IMG/VR virus record: IMGVR_UViG_3300031707_000143
Location: 1-27,105 of that record
Direction: 5' to 3' (one strand)
Origin: a virus
DNA length: 27,105 bases
The notes beneath the pieces are model-generated. The model worked only from the letters and a program-made list of their open reading frames with translations. It did no database searches and was not told the origin of the DNA. This document shows positions 19,616-26,560 of this stretch, piece after piece. The position numbers and the translations under genes are program-made. Within the stretch, counting starts at the first letter, position 1. Every line of letters starts with the position of its first letter.

Positions 19616-20770
19616 ATGGAACTTTTGAAATTAGTCGAAAACTGGGACGGATTTAGGTCTGTCTCAGATGTGAAGAAACCCGATAACTACGAAGCCCAGC
19701 TCAAAGAGGTAATCGACCTCTTGAGTAACGCTAGAGGGCTTCCATCACATCGCCGCGAATACCTACTCAGGGAAGCATTGACCACATCGGACTTCCCCTA
19801 CCTGTTCGGCGATGTTCTCGACAGACAGGTCCTGGCTGCGTATAAGGCCGTGGACCCTGTCTGGAAAGCATTTACTCGACCTGGAACTGTACCGAGAATC
19901 TATCCCCAGGTGGGCGGATACAGATTTGCCATTACTGGCGGTGACCAGCACCTAGAGTTGGTTGCTGAGAAGGGTGAGTACCTGGCCAGCGACCGCAATG
20001 AGGCTCGTTACTCCTGCTATGTCAGGAAATATGGACGCCAGTTTGACATCTCCTGGGAAGCACTAATAAATGATGACCTCGGTGCTCTGAAGGACACGCC
20101 GGAGAGATTCGCTCGTGCCGCAGTAAGGACTGAACACCGCTTGGTGACCGGCACCTACGCAAATAACACAACTGCCGGCGCACATGGTGCTTTCCTTTAC
20201 TCCATTTTTGCCGGTGAGATAAATGCTGATAACAGTCTCTTGACCATAGGGAATCTTGAGAACGCTTTGGAGGCTATGGCAGCGTTCACAGATGCCAATG
20301 GCGAGCCCATAATGAACAGGGCGAAATACCTTGTGGTTCCCCCAGGCCTAGAGATGACGGCTCGGCAGATATTGAGCTCAACGACTAAGATGTGGCTAGA
20401 AAATACCACATTGGCCGCAGCTCCTACTGCATACGCCATGCCTATGACCAACGTGGTAGCCCAGATGGGATTGACTTTAATAGTTGACCCCTATCTACCA
20501 GTGATGGATACCACAAACGGCTTGACAGCATGGTATCTGTTCGCTGACCCGAAAGACATCGCTGCTATGGAGTGCGATTATCTGGTCGGCCATGAGAGAC
20601 CGGAGATTTGTATGAAGGCCAGTGATAAGGTTTCGCTGGGCGGCGGTGAACTCGGCCCGATGACCGGTGACTTTGGAACCGATAATGTCTTCTACCGCGT
20701 GAGGGACATCTTCGGCTGCAATAAGCTCGACTGGAGAGCCACCTACATGGGAGGCTATGTAAGCAGGTAA
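19616..20770 (+). CDS. Major capsid protein (HK97 fold, Mu gpT-like)
   Basis: A 384-aa protein. It has the capsid pattern of the Mu-like major head subunit group: REALTTSDFPYLFGDVLDRQVLAAYK (about 52-77), GEYLASDRNEARYSCYVRKYGRQFDISWEALINDD (spanning about 121-155 in short pieces), FARAAVRTEHRL, then a GEPIMNRAKYLVVPPGLE stretch and the C-terminal EICMKASDKVSLGGG. The first part may be an N-terminal arm or delta domain of about 60 residues. Proteolysis by the upstream protease is expected but its site cannot be read. SD AAGGAGGTC lies just before ATG 19616. Confidence 0.88.
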   Translation: MELLKLVENWDGFRSVSDVKKPDNYEAQLKEVIDLLSNARGLPSHRREYLLREALTTSDFPYLFGDVLDRQVLAAYKAVDPVWKAFTRPGTVPRIYPQVGGYRFAITGGDQHLELVAEKGEYLASDRNEARYSCYVRKYGRQFDISWEALINDDLGALKDTPERFARAAVRTEHRLVTGTYANNTTAGAHGAFLYSIFAGEINADNSLLTIGNLENALEAMAAFTDANGEPIMNRAKYLVVPPGLEMTARQILSSTTKMWLENTTLAAAPTAYAMPMTNVVAQMGLTLIVDPYLPVMDTTNGLTAWYLFADPKDIAAMECDYLVGHERPEICMKASDKVSLGGGELGPMTGDFGTDNVFYRVRDIFGCNKLDWRATYMGGYVSR

Positions 20771-20776
20771 GTTTTG

Positions 20777-20827
20777 CTCTTAGAGGGGAAGGAGAAGTTT
20801 ACCCCTTCTTGCCTTCCCCTCTAGGGG
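20777..20827 (+). promoter_or_regulatory. Strong hairpin after capsid gene that can hide the next SD
   Basis: AGAGGGGAAGG (20782-20792) pairs perfectly with CCTTCCCCTCT (20812-20822), and AGAAG (20793-20797) with CTTCT (20805-20809), with a TG bulge. The stem can extend outward through 20777-20781 with 20823-20827 (two G-U pairs), burying the AGGGG of the AGGGGAG SD used by ATG 20837. No T-run follows, so termination is unlikely; lowering translation after the capsid gene or protecting its mRNA 3' end are likely roles. Confidence 0.6.
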
Positions 20828-20836
20828 AGAGAAAAT

Positions 20837-21328
20837 ATGGCTGGATGGATTGAGCAACCCGCCGAAGTCGGCGCTAACTATTATTTAGACCCGCACCGAG
20901 AGGCCGGAGAGGAAGTGTCGTCTACTTATGAGGGGCGGCATGTTTATGTCCAGGAAGTTGTACTTGTCCACGCTGGCTCAGGGCTGGTTGAAAAGGGGCA
21001 GCCAGTGGGCTTCTGGGAAGGCGTAGGCATAGCTCTGAAAACCGCAGAATCAACTTCAGAGAATATCCCCATCGACACTGAGGGGATATGGCGGGTATCG
21101 GTAGTAGCCGAAGCTGCGATAGTAATAGGGCAATCGGTTTTCATAAATAGCTCCGGTGTGGTTACTGACAATCCAGCTAATGCTATGGCTGTGTTTGGCT
21201 ATTCCTTACAAGCGATTACTGCCCCAGGCACAGAAGTCATAGCGGTTAAAGTCCACTGGATGAGCGTAAACTGGCTGTGGCTCTTCTGGTTTTTCATGCA
21301 ATATTCATGGTATGGAAATGGAGAATAA
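20837..21328 (+). CDS. DUF2190-like head protein (paralogue of the gene at 18265)
   Basis: A 163-aa protein with EVSSTYEGRHVYVQE, LVEKGQPVGF, GVGIALKTAES, PIDTEGIW and VIAVKVHW, aligned throughout with the N-terminal half of the 18265 gene. Instead of the extra domain it ends in an aromatic tail (NWLWLFWFFMQYSWYGNGE) that is hydrophobic and may insert in a capsid pocket or a membrane. The SD is AGGGGAG, which the preceding hairpin may occlude. Likely capsid decoration or vertex protein. Confidence 0.7.
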   Translation: MAGWIEQPAEVGANYYLDPHREAGEEVSSTYEGRHVYVQEVVLVHAGSGLVEKGQPVGFWEGVGIALKTAESTSENIPIDTEGIWRVSVVAEAAIVIGQSVFINSSGVVTDNPANAMAVFGYSLQAITAPGTEVIAVKVHWMSVNWLWLFWFFMQYSWYGNGE

Positions 21329-21340
21329 GGAGGTGAAGAT

Positions 21341-21640
21341 ATGGGAAATTCAGCAATAGACTTTCCCTGGTTGCCAACTCATGTCACTACCACTGCGCTG
21401 GTAAAGACAGGCGCAGGGGTTTTGCATTCCATAGTATTGAACGGGCTGACCACGGTGGGCGATATTACTGTATATGACGGCATAAACGCTGGCGGTACAG
21501 TTCTGGCTATTTTGCATCTTGCTACTGCCACTTCAATATCGGTTCAGCCTATGACTTTGGAATATGATGCAGAAGTCACGACTGGAATTTATCTAGCCTA
21601 TGGAACAGCAGTAGCCGACTTGACAGTAATGTATAAGTGA
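21341..21640 (+). CDS. Small beta-rich structural protein, 99 aa
   Basis: SD AAGGAGGTG lies 7 nt before ATG 21341. Residues show alternating strands: VKTGAGVLHSIVLNG, ITVYDGINAGGTVLAIL, then LEYDAEVTTGIYLAYGTA and DLTVMYK. This is the pattern of small phage head proteins that follow the capsid gene, with the YDG...GT turn typical of them. Probably a decoration or head fibre protein; exact role unknown. Confidence 0.6.
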   Translation: MGNSAIDFPWLPTHVTTTALVKTGAGVLHSIVLNGLTTVGDITVYDGINAGGTVLAILHLATATSISVQPMTLEYDAEVTTGIYLAYGTAVADLTVMYK

Positions 21641-21647
21641 GGCCGAA

Positions 21648-21809
21648 ATGGATAGAGAGCCGTATAACTCGAAATATTGCAAGGCAGTTGATTGTGAATT
21701 TCGGCATGGTAATAAATGCACGCTTGAAGAGTGTGTGCGGAATCACAAATGTATCCTTTATTGGGAACAGTTTGGAAAACTGCATCCCCATGACGAGGAA
21801 AAGACATGA
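21648..21809 (+). CDS. Small cysteine-rich protein, 53 aa
   Basis: ATG 21648 to TGA 21807-21809, overlapping the next ATG (ATGA), with GAGG at 21639-21642. Cysteines at 11, 16, 24, 29 and 35 plus His20 and His33 suggest a zinc site of C-x4-C-x7-C-x4-C form. Its place between head and connector genes is unusual for a zinc protein. Function unknown. Confidence 0.55.
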   Translation: MDREPYNSKYCKAVDCEFRHGNKCTLEECVRNHKCILYWEQFGKLHPHDEEKT

Positions 21810-22168
21810 CAGCGACTTATGATTTGACAACTCTTATCGGCAAAGTCCGATTAAAGATAGCTGACACCGATGTCACGCCAGCGACCGATGCCCATTTCAC
21901 CGATGAGGAAATTCAGGTCTTCTTGGATGAGGCTAGTGACGACATTTTGCTAGCTTCGGCTCTGGCTTTAGAGGCATGGGCAGCTTCCATGACAGAGACC
22001 GCAACCAGTGAAAAGATCGGTGACTATGCCTACACAAAGAAACAAACAGACAATATGTTAGCTCTGGCCCAAAGATACCGTGACGCCTCTGGCTCTGGGC
22101 CGGTAGTAGACTGGGCAGAGATGGACTTAGCGGCAATCGGTGAATATCCTGTAGAGGAGAGCGAGTGA
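21806..22168 (+). CDS. Head-tail connector (adaptor) protein
   Basis: A 120-aa protein. TTLIGKVRLKIADTD...HFTDEEIQVFLDEASDDILLASALALEAWAA (about 8-60) is the helical signature of gp6-like/gp15-like adaptors, which form the ring bound to the portal. The C-terminus is YTKKQTDNMLALAQRYRD and an acidic tail. The ATGA overlap places it in the closure cluster with the next three genes. Confidence 0.75.
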   Translation: MTATYDLTTLIGKVRLKIADTDVTPATDAHFTDEEIQVFLDEASDDILLASALALEAWAASMTETATSEKIGDYAYTKKQTDNMLALAQRYRDASGSGPVVDWAEMDLAAIGEYPVEESE

Positions 22169-22491
22169 GCTACACGGATTTATTGATAAATACCTGCACT
22201 ATCCGGCGGAATACACCAGGTGCTGCCGATGCTTATGGTAATCCAGCTCCAGGGTGGGCAAATCATCTTGTAGGCCAGCCGTGCCGTTATAGCGAGCCCA
22301 AGAACAATGAAATCAAGGTGGGTGCTGAGGTGCTTATCTATGACCTCGACCTATTTATGAACGATGTCGATGTCACCGCTCAGGATAGGGTCGTTTTGAA
22401 TAGCGAGACTTACGAAATCTTAGGTGTGAAGAGTAGGCAGAATGGCACAGCGGCACATCATAAAGAATTGGCAATTAGGACAGTACGATGA
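22165..22491 (+). CDS. Head closure / head-tail joining protein
   Basis: GTG 22165 overlaps the previous stop (GTGA) with GAGGAG upstream. The 108-aa beta-rich protein has CTIRRNTPGAADAYGNPAPGW (about 11-31, split here at Cys11), then QDRVVLNSETYEILGVK and HKELAIRTVR, the layout of the phage head-tail joining family (SPP1 gp16-like). It seals the head after packaging and offers the tail docking site. Assigned by motif shape and position. Confidence 0.75.
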   Translation: MSYTDLLINTCTIRRNTPGAADAYGNPAPGWANHLVGQPCRYSEPKNNEIKVGAEVLIYDLDLFMNDVDVTAQDRVVLNSETYEILGVKSRQNGTAAHHKELAIRTVR

Positions 22492-22853
22492 GAATGAATG
22501 TCAGCGTAACGTTAAACCTGAAGACCAAAGAAGCCACTGAGATAGTCCTGAAGGCTGCTAGGGAAGCAATGAGGGATACTGTGACCGATATTCAGTCCGA
22601 GGCTATACATTCGCATCCCTACATAGACAGGACAGGCACTAACACACGGTCAATAATGGCTGAGGCATCCGGGTTCGGCGCCGGGCAGGTGATAGACCAG
22701 GGCAAAATTGAAGGCGCTGTCTTCTCTACTTCTGGCTATGGCGGCTTCCTGGAGACAGGTACAGTGAAGATGGGTGCCTATCCTTATATCAAGCCTGCCG
22801 CTGACAAAAAAGTCCCTAACTTTCCTAAGAGAATGAAGGAGCATCTTGATTGA
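22488..22853 (+). CDS. HK97 gp10-like neck protein
   Basis: A 121-aa protein. The central SHPYIDRTGTNTRSIMAEA (about 42-60), and GYGGFLETGTVKMGAYPYIKPA (83-104), match the HK97 gp10-like family (PYxDRTGxLxxSI ... Y...E.G...M...P...PA). It belongs to the neck or tail completion set. ATGA overlap with the preceding gene; SD not obvious, so coupling is likely. Confidence 0.8.
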   Translation: MRMNVSVTLNLKTKEATEIVLKAAREAMRDTVTDIQSEAIHSHPYIDRTGTNTRSIMAEASGFGAGQVIDQGKIEGAVFSTSGYGGFLETGTVKMGAYPYIKPAADKKVPNFPKRMKEHLD

Positions 22854-23235
22854 CACAAACGCAATCATAAAATCCTATCTGGCTACTGATGCTGCTTTGA
22901 CAGCACTGGTTAGCACTAGAATCTATTGTCCTAGACTTCCTGAGAATGCCACCTTGCCAGCGATAGGTTTCTTTACCAGGGGCGGGACTTCGACTCCATA
23001 TATCCCTGAAATCCCTGAGCCGAGCGTTCAATTCGACTGCTGGGCTTCAAGTCCGATAATGGCCAGACAGGTCTATCGAGCTTTATACGATGCTCTCCAG
23101 GGAATTCAAAATGTAAAGGTAGGTTCTAGTTATATTCTTTCAGCGCGGGAAGAGGTACAGGGACAGGACTTAGTCGATTCCGAAGTGCAGGGCTATTTTA
23201 GAGTCCTGACCTTTTTTGAGGTCATGGTGAGATAA
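22846..23235 (+). CDS. Tail terminator / tail completion protein
   Basis: TTG 22846 start with AAGGAG about 5 nt upstream, overlapping the previous stop. The 129-aa protein has IIKSYLATDAALTALVSTRIY (about 7-27), LPAIGFFTRGGTSTPY, and VQFDCWASSPIMARQVYRALYDAL (61-84), which resembles the DUF3168/gpU-type tail terminators (V-x-F-x-x-W-x...A...A.y...D.L). It caps the finished tail and binds the neck. ATT 22849 is not a plausible start. Confidence 0.75.
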   Translation: MIDTNAIIKSYLATDAALTALVSTRIYCPRLPENATLPAIGFFTRGGTSTPYIPEIPEPSVQFDCWASSPIMARQVYRALYDALQGIQNVKVGSSYILSAREEVQGQDLVDSEVQGYFRVLTFFEVMVR

Positions 23236-23264
23236 GTAAAAAACACAAAAAGAGGTTAATAGAA

Positions 23265-23537
23265 ATGACACAAGAAATCAATCCAGATGAGTTGATGCCT
23301 TTACCCGATAGGCTCAAAAAGGGAGAAGCTACGGGAGAAGATAAAGAGAATTCATCAGCTTATATGACAGAACTTCCACCAGCAGCATCCCTAGAATTTA
23401 AGGAAGAGCCCCTAGAACCGCCTGTAGAGGCACCAGAGGCTAAAATTAAGGCTTCCAAATCTAAACAGGTAATACCAGAGCCAGAAGTAGTCGAAACTGG
23501 CTTTGTATCAACGAAAGTCAATCTATATAGGAGGTAA
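23265..23537 (+). CDS. Acidic low-complexity protein, 90 aa
   Basis: ATG 23265 with AGAGG upstream. Rich in Glu, Pro, Lys and Ala (LEFKEEPLEPPVEAPEA, IPEPEVVETG), therefore probably disordered. The final VSTKVNLYRR may be the ordered part. Genes of this kind next to the tail tube often encode short tail accessory proteins. Family not recognised; it is not a tail tube itself. Confidence 0.5.
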   Translation: MTQEINPDELMPLPDRLKKGEATGEDKENSSAYMTELPPAASLEFKEEPLEPPVEAPEAKIKASKSKQVIPEPEVVETGFVSTKVNLYRR

Positions 23538-23540
23538 AAC

Positions 23541-24602
23541 ATGGGAACAATTAGTAACGTATTAGTGGGGGTCGCAACTCTAGCGGTAAAAAATCCTTAT
23601 AGTGAGGCGATAGCGCAATTCTCCACAGACCAGGCACATGCAGGGACATACTCAGCTAAGCTCTACAAAGACGGCACTGGAAATGACTGCAGTACGCATC
23701 TGCAAATCACGCCACCGGCAGGGACAACGATGTCATTATGGACAGCGGGGATAATTACAAACAGCTTTTACCATCATAGTTCGGTGGTGTCTGCAAACTT
23801 CGCTCAGTTCGAGTTCCGCTTTGAAGACCCGAACTCTGACGCATGGGCTGAGATTACAGCCGTCCCATTGCAAGGTTATCTAGGAACAGGCGCATGGGTT
23901 AAGACTACCTTAGCCATCAATACAAATTGCGGCTATGGTGGGCACACCGAGATAGATACGCCGTTCTTTGTCTGGGGTCCACTGGCAGCTGCAAACGCAG
24001 TCGAAACAGCTATCTCTGCACTCGATGGCGGCGCTTGTGCTCCGGAGGACTGGATACTTTCCAGAGTCCGCATAGAGCTTTGGGAGACCTCGCCGCTAAG
24101 AACTTCTTACATCGACACCGTAGAAATCATGGGCGTGACCTACACCATAGAGCCAGGCGGCACCGCTCCAGCAATGTCCTTAGACCCTGGTTACACTGAA
24201 CTTGGTTACACCGAAGATGGCATTACCCTAGAATACAATGCCGATGTAGGAGATGTTGAAGTTGACGAGGAAACCTTGCCGATAGACCGTGTTATCACCA
24301 AAGAGCGGATTTCAGTTAAGGCTAATTTAGCTGAGGCTTCACTCTACAATATGGATGCCGCTATGGCAGGTGCTTCACTCTCTGGAAACTGCATAACTTT
24401 AGGTGGTGGTATCATAAAGAAACTCGCTGTCAGGATTACAGGACATTCACCTGCTGGATTCATAAGGACGATATTCCTTCCGAAGGTGACTGCTGTCGGG
24501 ACAGTAGGGATGCCATTCAAAAAGGGGCCTGATAAGTCTGTAGTACCGGTAGAGTTCCAGGCACTAAAGAGCGACATTAGAATAGTCGATAATGCTGCAT
24601 AA
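23541..24602 (+). CDS. Major tail (tube) protein with inserted beta-rich domain
   Basis: A 353-aa protein. Residues 1-17 (TISNVLVGVATLAVK) and 219-353 (ELGYTEDGITLEYN, LPIDRVITKERISVKANLAEASL, ITLGGG, LPKVTAVGTVGMPFKKG, VPVEFQALK) form a normal siphovirus tail tube core. Between them, residues about 18-215 hold an extra domain with HAGTYSAKLY, FEFRFEDPNSDAW, and ILSRVRIELWE then DTVEIMGVTY: alternating strands like a carbohydrate-binding jelly roll. It occupies the loop that should protrude from the tube. SD TAGGAGGT at 23528. Tube assignment is firm; the sugar-binding role is inference. Confidence 0.82.
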   Translation: MGTISNVLVGVATLAVKNPYSEAIAQFSTDQAHAGTYSAKLYKDGTGNDCSTHLQITPPAGTTMSLWTAGIITNSFYHHSSVVSANFAQFEFRFEDPNSDAWAEITAVPLQGYLGTGAWVKTTLAINTNCGYGGHTEIDTPFFVWGPLAAANAVETAISALDGGACAPEDWILSRVRIELWETSPLRTSYIDTVEIMGVTYTIEPGGTAPAMSLDPGYTELGYTEDGITLEYNADVGDVEVDEETLPIDRVITKERISVKANLAEASLYNMDAAMAGASLSGNCITLGGGIIKKLAVRITGHSPAGFIRTIFLPKVTAVGTVGMPFKKGPDKSVVPVEFQALKSDIRIVDNAA

Positions 24603-24610
24603 GGAGTGAG

Positions 24611-25018
24611 ATGAGAACTGAAGAGCAGAAACTAGCCCGGGCTCCAGTGGTTGTTGTTTTAGGCGGGAAGGAAACCGAAATACGCATCCTCTCTTTGTCT
24701 GAATCAAGAGAGTGGAAACAGAAGGTCGCCAAGCTCTTAAATGCTGGCTTCTCTGATATAAAGACCGATAGTAGTGATCCTGACAAGTTCGGCAGAGCTA
24801 TTATGGCTTTTATGATTGAGTCGCCTGAGACTTTAATCGACCTTTTCTTTTCCTATGCCAAAGACCTCAATAGAGAAGAAATAGAGAAAGTCGCCACTGA
24901 AGAGGAGATCGGTATTGCTTGGGATAAAGTCCGAGAGGTAGCCTTCCCTTTAGCACAATCTCTGGTGCAGACAATGAACACAATGCTACCGCAGGAGAAG
25001 CCTTCGAGTTCCTCTTAG
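24611..25018 (+). CDS. Tail assembly chaperone (G-like)
   Basis: A 135-aa protein following the tail tube, as lambda gpG does. It is mostly helical (ESREWKQKVAKLL, RAIMAFMIESPETLIDLFFSYAKDL, REEIEKVATEEEIGIAWDKV) and ends PSSSS. The 3' end carries the slippery heptamer CCCTTTA, which allows part of the ribosomes to continue in the -1 frame into the G-T product. It binds the tape measure during tail assembly and is not in the virion in known systems. SD GGAGTGAG before ATG 24611. Confidence 0.75.
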   Translation: MRTEEQKLARAPVVVVLGGKETEIRILSLSESREWKQKVAKLLNAGFSDIKTDSSDPDKFGRAIMAFMIESPETLIDLFFSYAKDLNREEIEKVATEEEIGIAWDKVREVAFPLAQSLVQTMNTMLPQEKPSSSS

Positions 25019-25206
25019 CGGAATGGCACCTGACACCAGAATATATTTTTGCTAACTGGACTGAAGAGGAGTTTGTGCTGATGACGGATAAATTAGTACA
25101 ACGAAAACAGAGAGAGGCCGATGCTTTTAGTGGGCATTCTTCCCGTGAGGTTTCCGATGAGCAATTTTTTAGAGAAGCTGGAATAAAGGTGAATCGTGGC
25201 AATTAG
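24611..25206 (+). CDS. Tail assembly chaperone G-T fusion by -1 frameshift
   Basis: The zero frame is read to the codon TTA at 24950-24952, slips back one base on CCCTTTA (24946-24952) and continues with AGC at 24952. It then reads through the -1 frame, which is open from about 24933, to TAG 25204-25206, giving about 198 aa. The added part has AGEAFEFLLAEWHLTPEYIF and WTEEEFVLMTDKLVQRKQREADAF, the usual T-domain. In phage lambda the G/GT ratio is set by such slippage. The zero-frame phase of the heptamer is exactly X-XXY-YYZ. Confidence 0.8.
24946..24952 (+). promoter_or_regulatory. -1 slippery heptamer CCCTTTA
   Basis: Read in the zero frame as C-CCT-TTA, it can re-pair as CCC-TTT after a one-base backward slip, so it fits the canonical X-XXY-YYZ. 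It lies 19 nt downstream of the -1 frame stop at 24925-24933 and 64 nt before the zero-frame stop, inside the only window where the shift can happen. I see no strong downstream stem. Confidence 0.75.
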
Positions 25207-26560
25207 TGTCGGTGATGCAGTCCTGAAGATAACAGGCGACTCGACTAGCCTTGACAAAGAATTAAAGGCGGTTGACGGCAAAGTCAAGGGTATGAGCGAC
25301 AGCATGGCTAAAAACATGAGAATTGCTGGAGCTGCCATAACTGCTGCTGGTGCAACTGTAACTGCTGCTATCATGCTATCAATGAAGGCAGCAGCAGAAG
25401 AGGATGTTGGCATTATCCGCCTTTCGGTTGCTATGAATAATGTCGGGCTGGCCTATGATGGCGCAACTGGCAGCCTCGAAAAATGGATTGATTCAATGCA
25501 GCAATCAACGGCCTTTGCCGATGATGAGATGAGAGAGGCTTTATCTGGCCTTATTATATTAACCGGAGATATGACAAAGGCGCAAGACCTTCTGACTCTT
25601 TCAATGGACTTGGCTAGATGGAAAAACATAGACCTCGGGACTGCTTCTGACATTGTGACCAAGGTTTATGCTGGCAATTCGGGTATTCTCTCACGCTATG
25701 GAATTATAGTCAAAGAAGGTGCCACAGCTACAGAAGCCTTAGCCGAGATTCAAAAGGCCGCTGCTGGCCAGGCTGAGGCTTATGGTAAAAGCACTGCCGG
25801 TCAGATGGAACTCCTAAAAAATAATATCGGCGATGTTTCGGAAGCCATAGGTGGCGCATTGATTCCAGTAGTGTCAGATTTGCTAAAAAATGTCATGCCT
25901 ATTATCCAGTCTATAAAAGCTTGGATTGCTGAGCATCCTGGATTAACTAAAGTCATTGTCATAGCCGCTGCTGCTATCGGCGGATTGATGCTAGTCCTCG
26001 GCCCGCTCTTGATGATATTACCTGGATTGATTGCTGCTTTGCCTTTACTTGGTGTTGCTTTTACGATAGCTACTGGGCCGGTGGGAATTATTATAGCTGC
26101 TATCGCCGCTCTGATAGCAATAGGTATTCTACTGGCTAAGAATTGGGACAAAATCAGAGAGTTCTTTGTTGGCAGCATAGATGCCATCAAAAACGCCATG
26201 ATAGCGCCTTTCAGGGCAGCCGCTCAGGGAATTGAATCTGCTATCAACTGGATAATTTCAATGATAAATAAAATCAGCTTTGATATTCCTTCCTGGGTTC
26301 CTGGACTGGGTGGCAAACATTTTGGATTCAATATAGCTCCGTTTACCTTGCCGTCATTCAAAGGCTTTGAGGGCATAATCCCAGGCATCCCAGGGACACC
26401 AATGTTGGCCACAGTACATGCTGGCGAGTATATCGGCCAGGGTCAAGGCAACACAGTCAATATTTATAATCCAGTGGTGCGAAACGACAACGACATAAGG
26501 GAGCTTACCCGCCAGGTATCGAGGGAAATGTACCGGATGCAGCAGGTGAGATATGGCTAA
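25196..26560 (+). CDS. Tail tape measure protein
   Basis: GTG 25196 overlaps the G-T stop, SD AAAGGTGA. The 454-aa protein starts like many tape measures (ISVGDAVLKITGDSTSLDKELK), with helical stretches SMAKNMRIAGAAITAAGATV and several long hydrophobic segments near 250-320 (IVIAAAAIGGLMLVLGPLLM, then LIAALPLLGVAFTIA, GIIIAAIAALIAIGILLA). The C-terminal part contains HAGEYIGQG...NIYNPVVRND, probably a tail-tip interaction region. By the usual 0.15 nm per residue it predicts a tail of roughly 68 nm, which is short. No lysozyme or peptidase motif is seen within it. Confidence 0.88.
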   Translation: MAISVGDAVLKITGDSTSLDKELKAVDGKVKGMSDSMAKNMRIAGAAITAAGATVTAAIMLSMKAAAEEDVGIIRLSVAMNNVGLAYDGATGSLEKWIDSMQQSTAFADDEMREALSGLIILTGDMTKAQDLLTLSMDLARWKNIDLGTASDIVTKVYAGNSGILSRYGIIVKEGATATEALAEIQKAAAGQAEAYGKSTAGQMELLKNNIGDVSEAIGGALIPVVSDLLKNVMPIIQSIKAWIAEHPGLTKVIVIAAAAIGGLMLVLGPLLMILPGLIAALPLLGVAFTIATGPVGIIIAAIAALIAIGILLAKNWDKIREFFVGSIDAIKNAMIAPFRAAAQGIESAINWIISMINKISFDIPSWVPGLGGKHFGFNIAPFTLPSFKGFEGIIPGIPGTPMLATVHAGEYIGQGQGNTVNIYNPVVRNDNDIRELTRQVSREMYRMQQVRYG

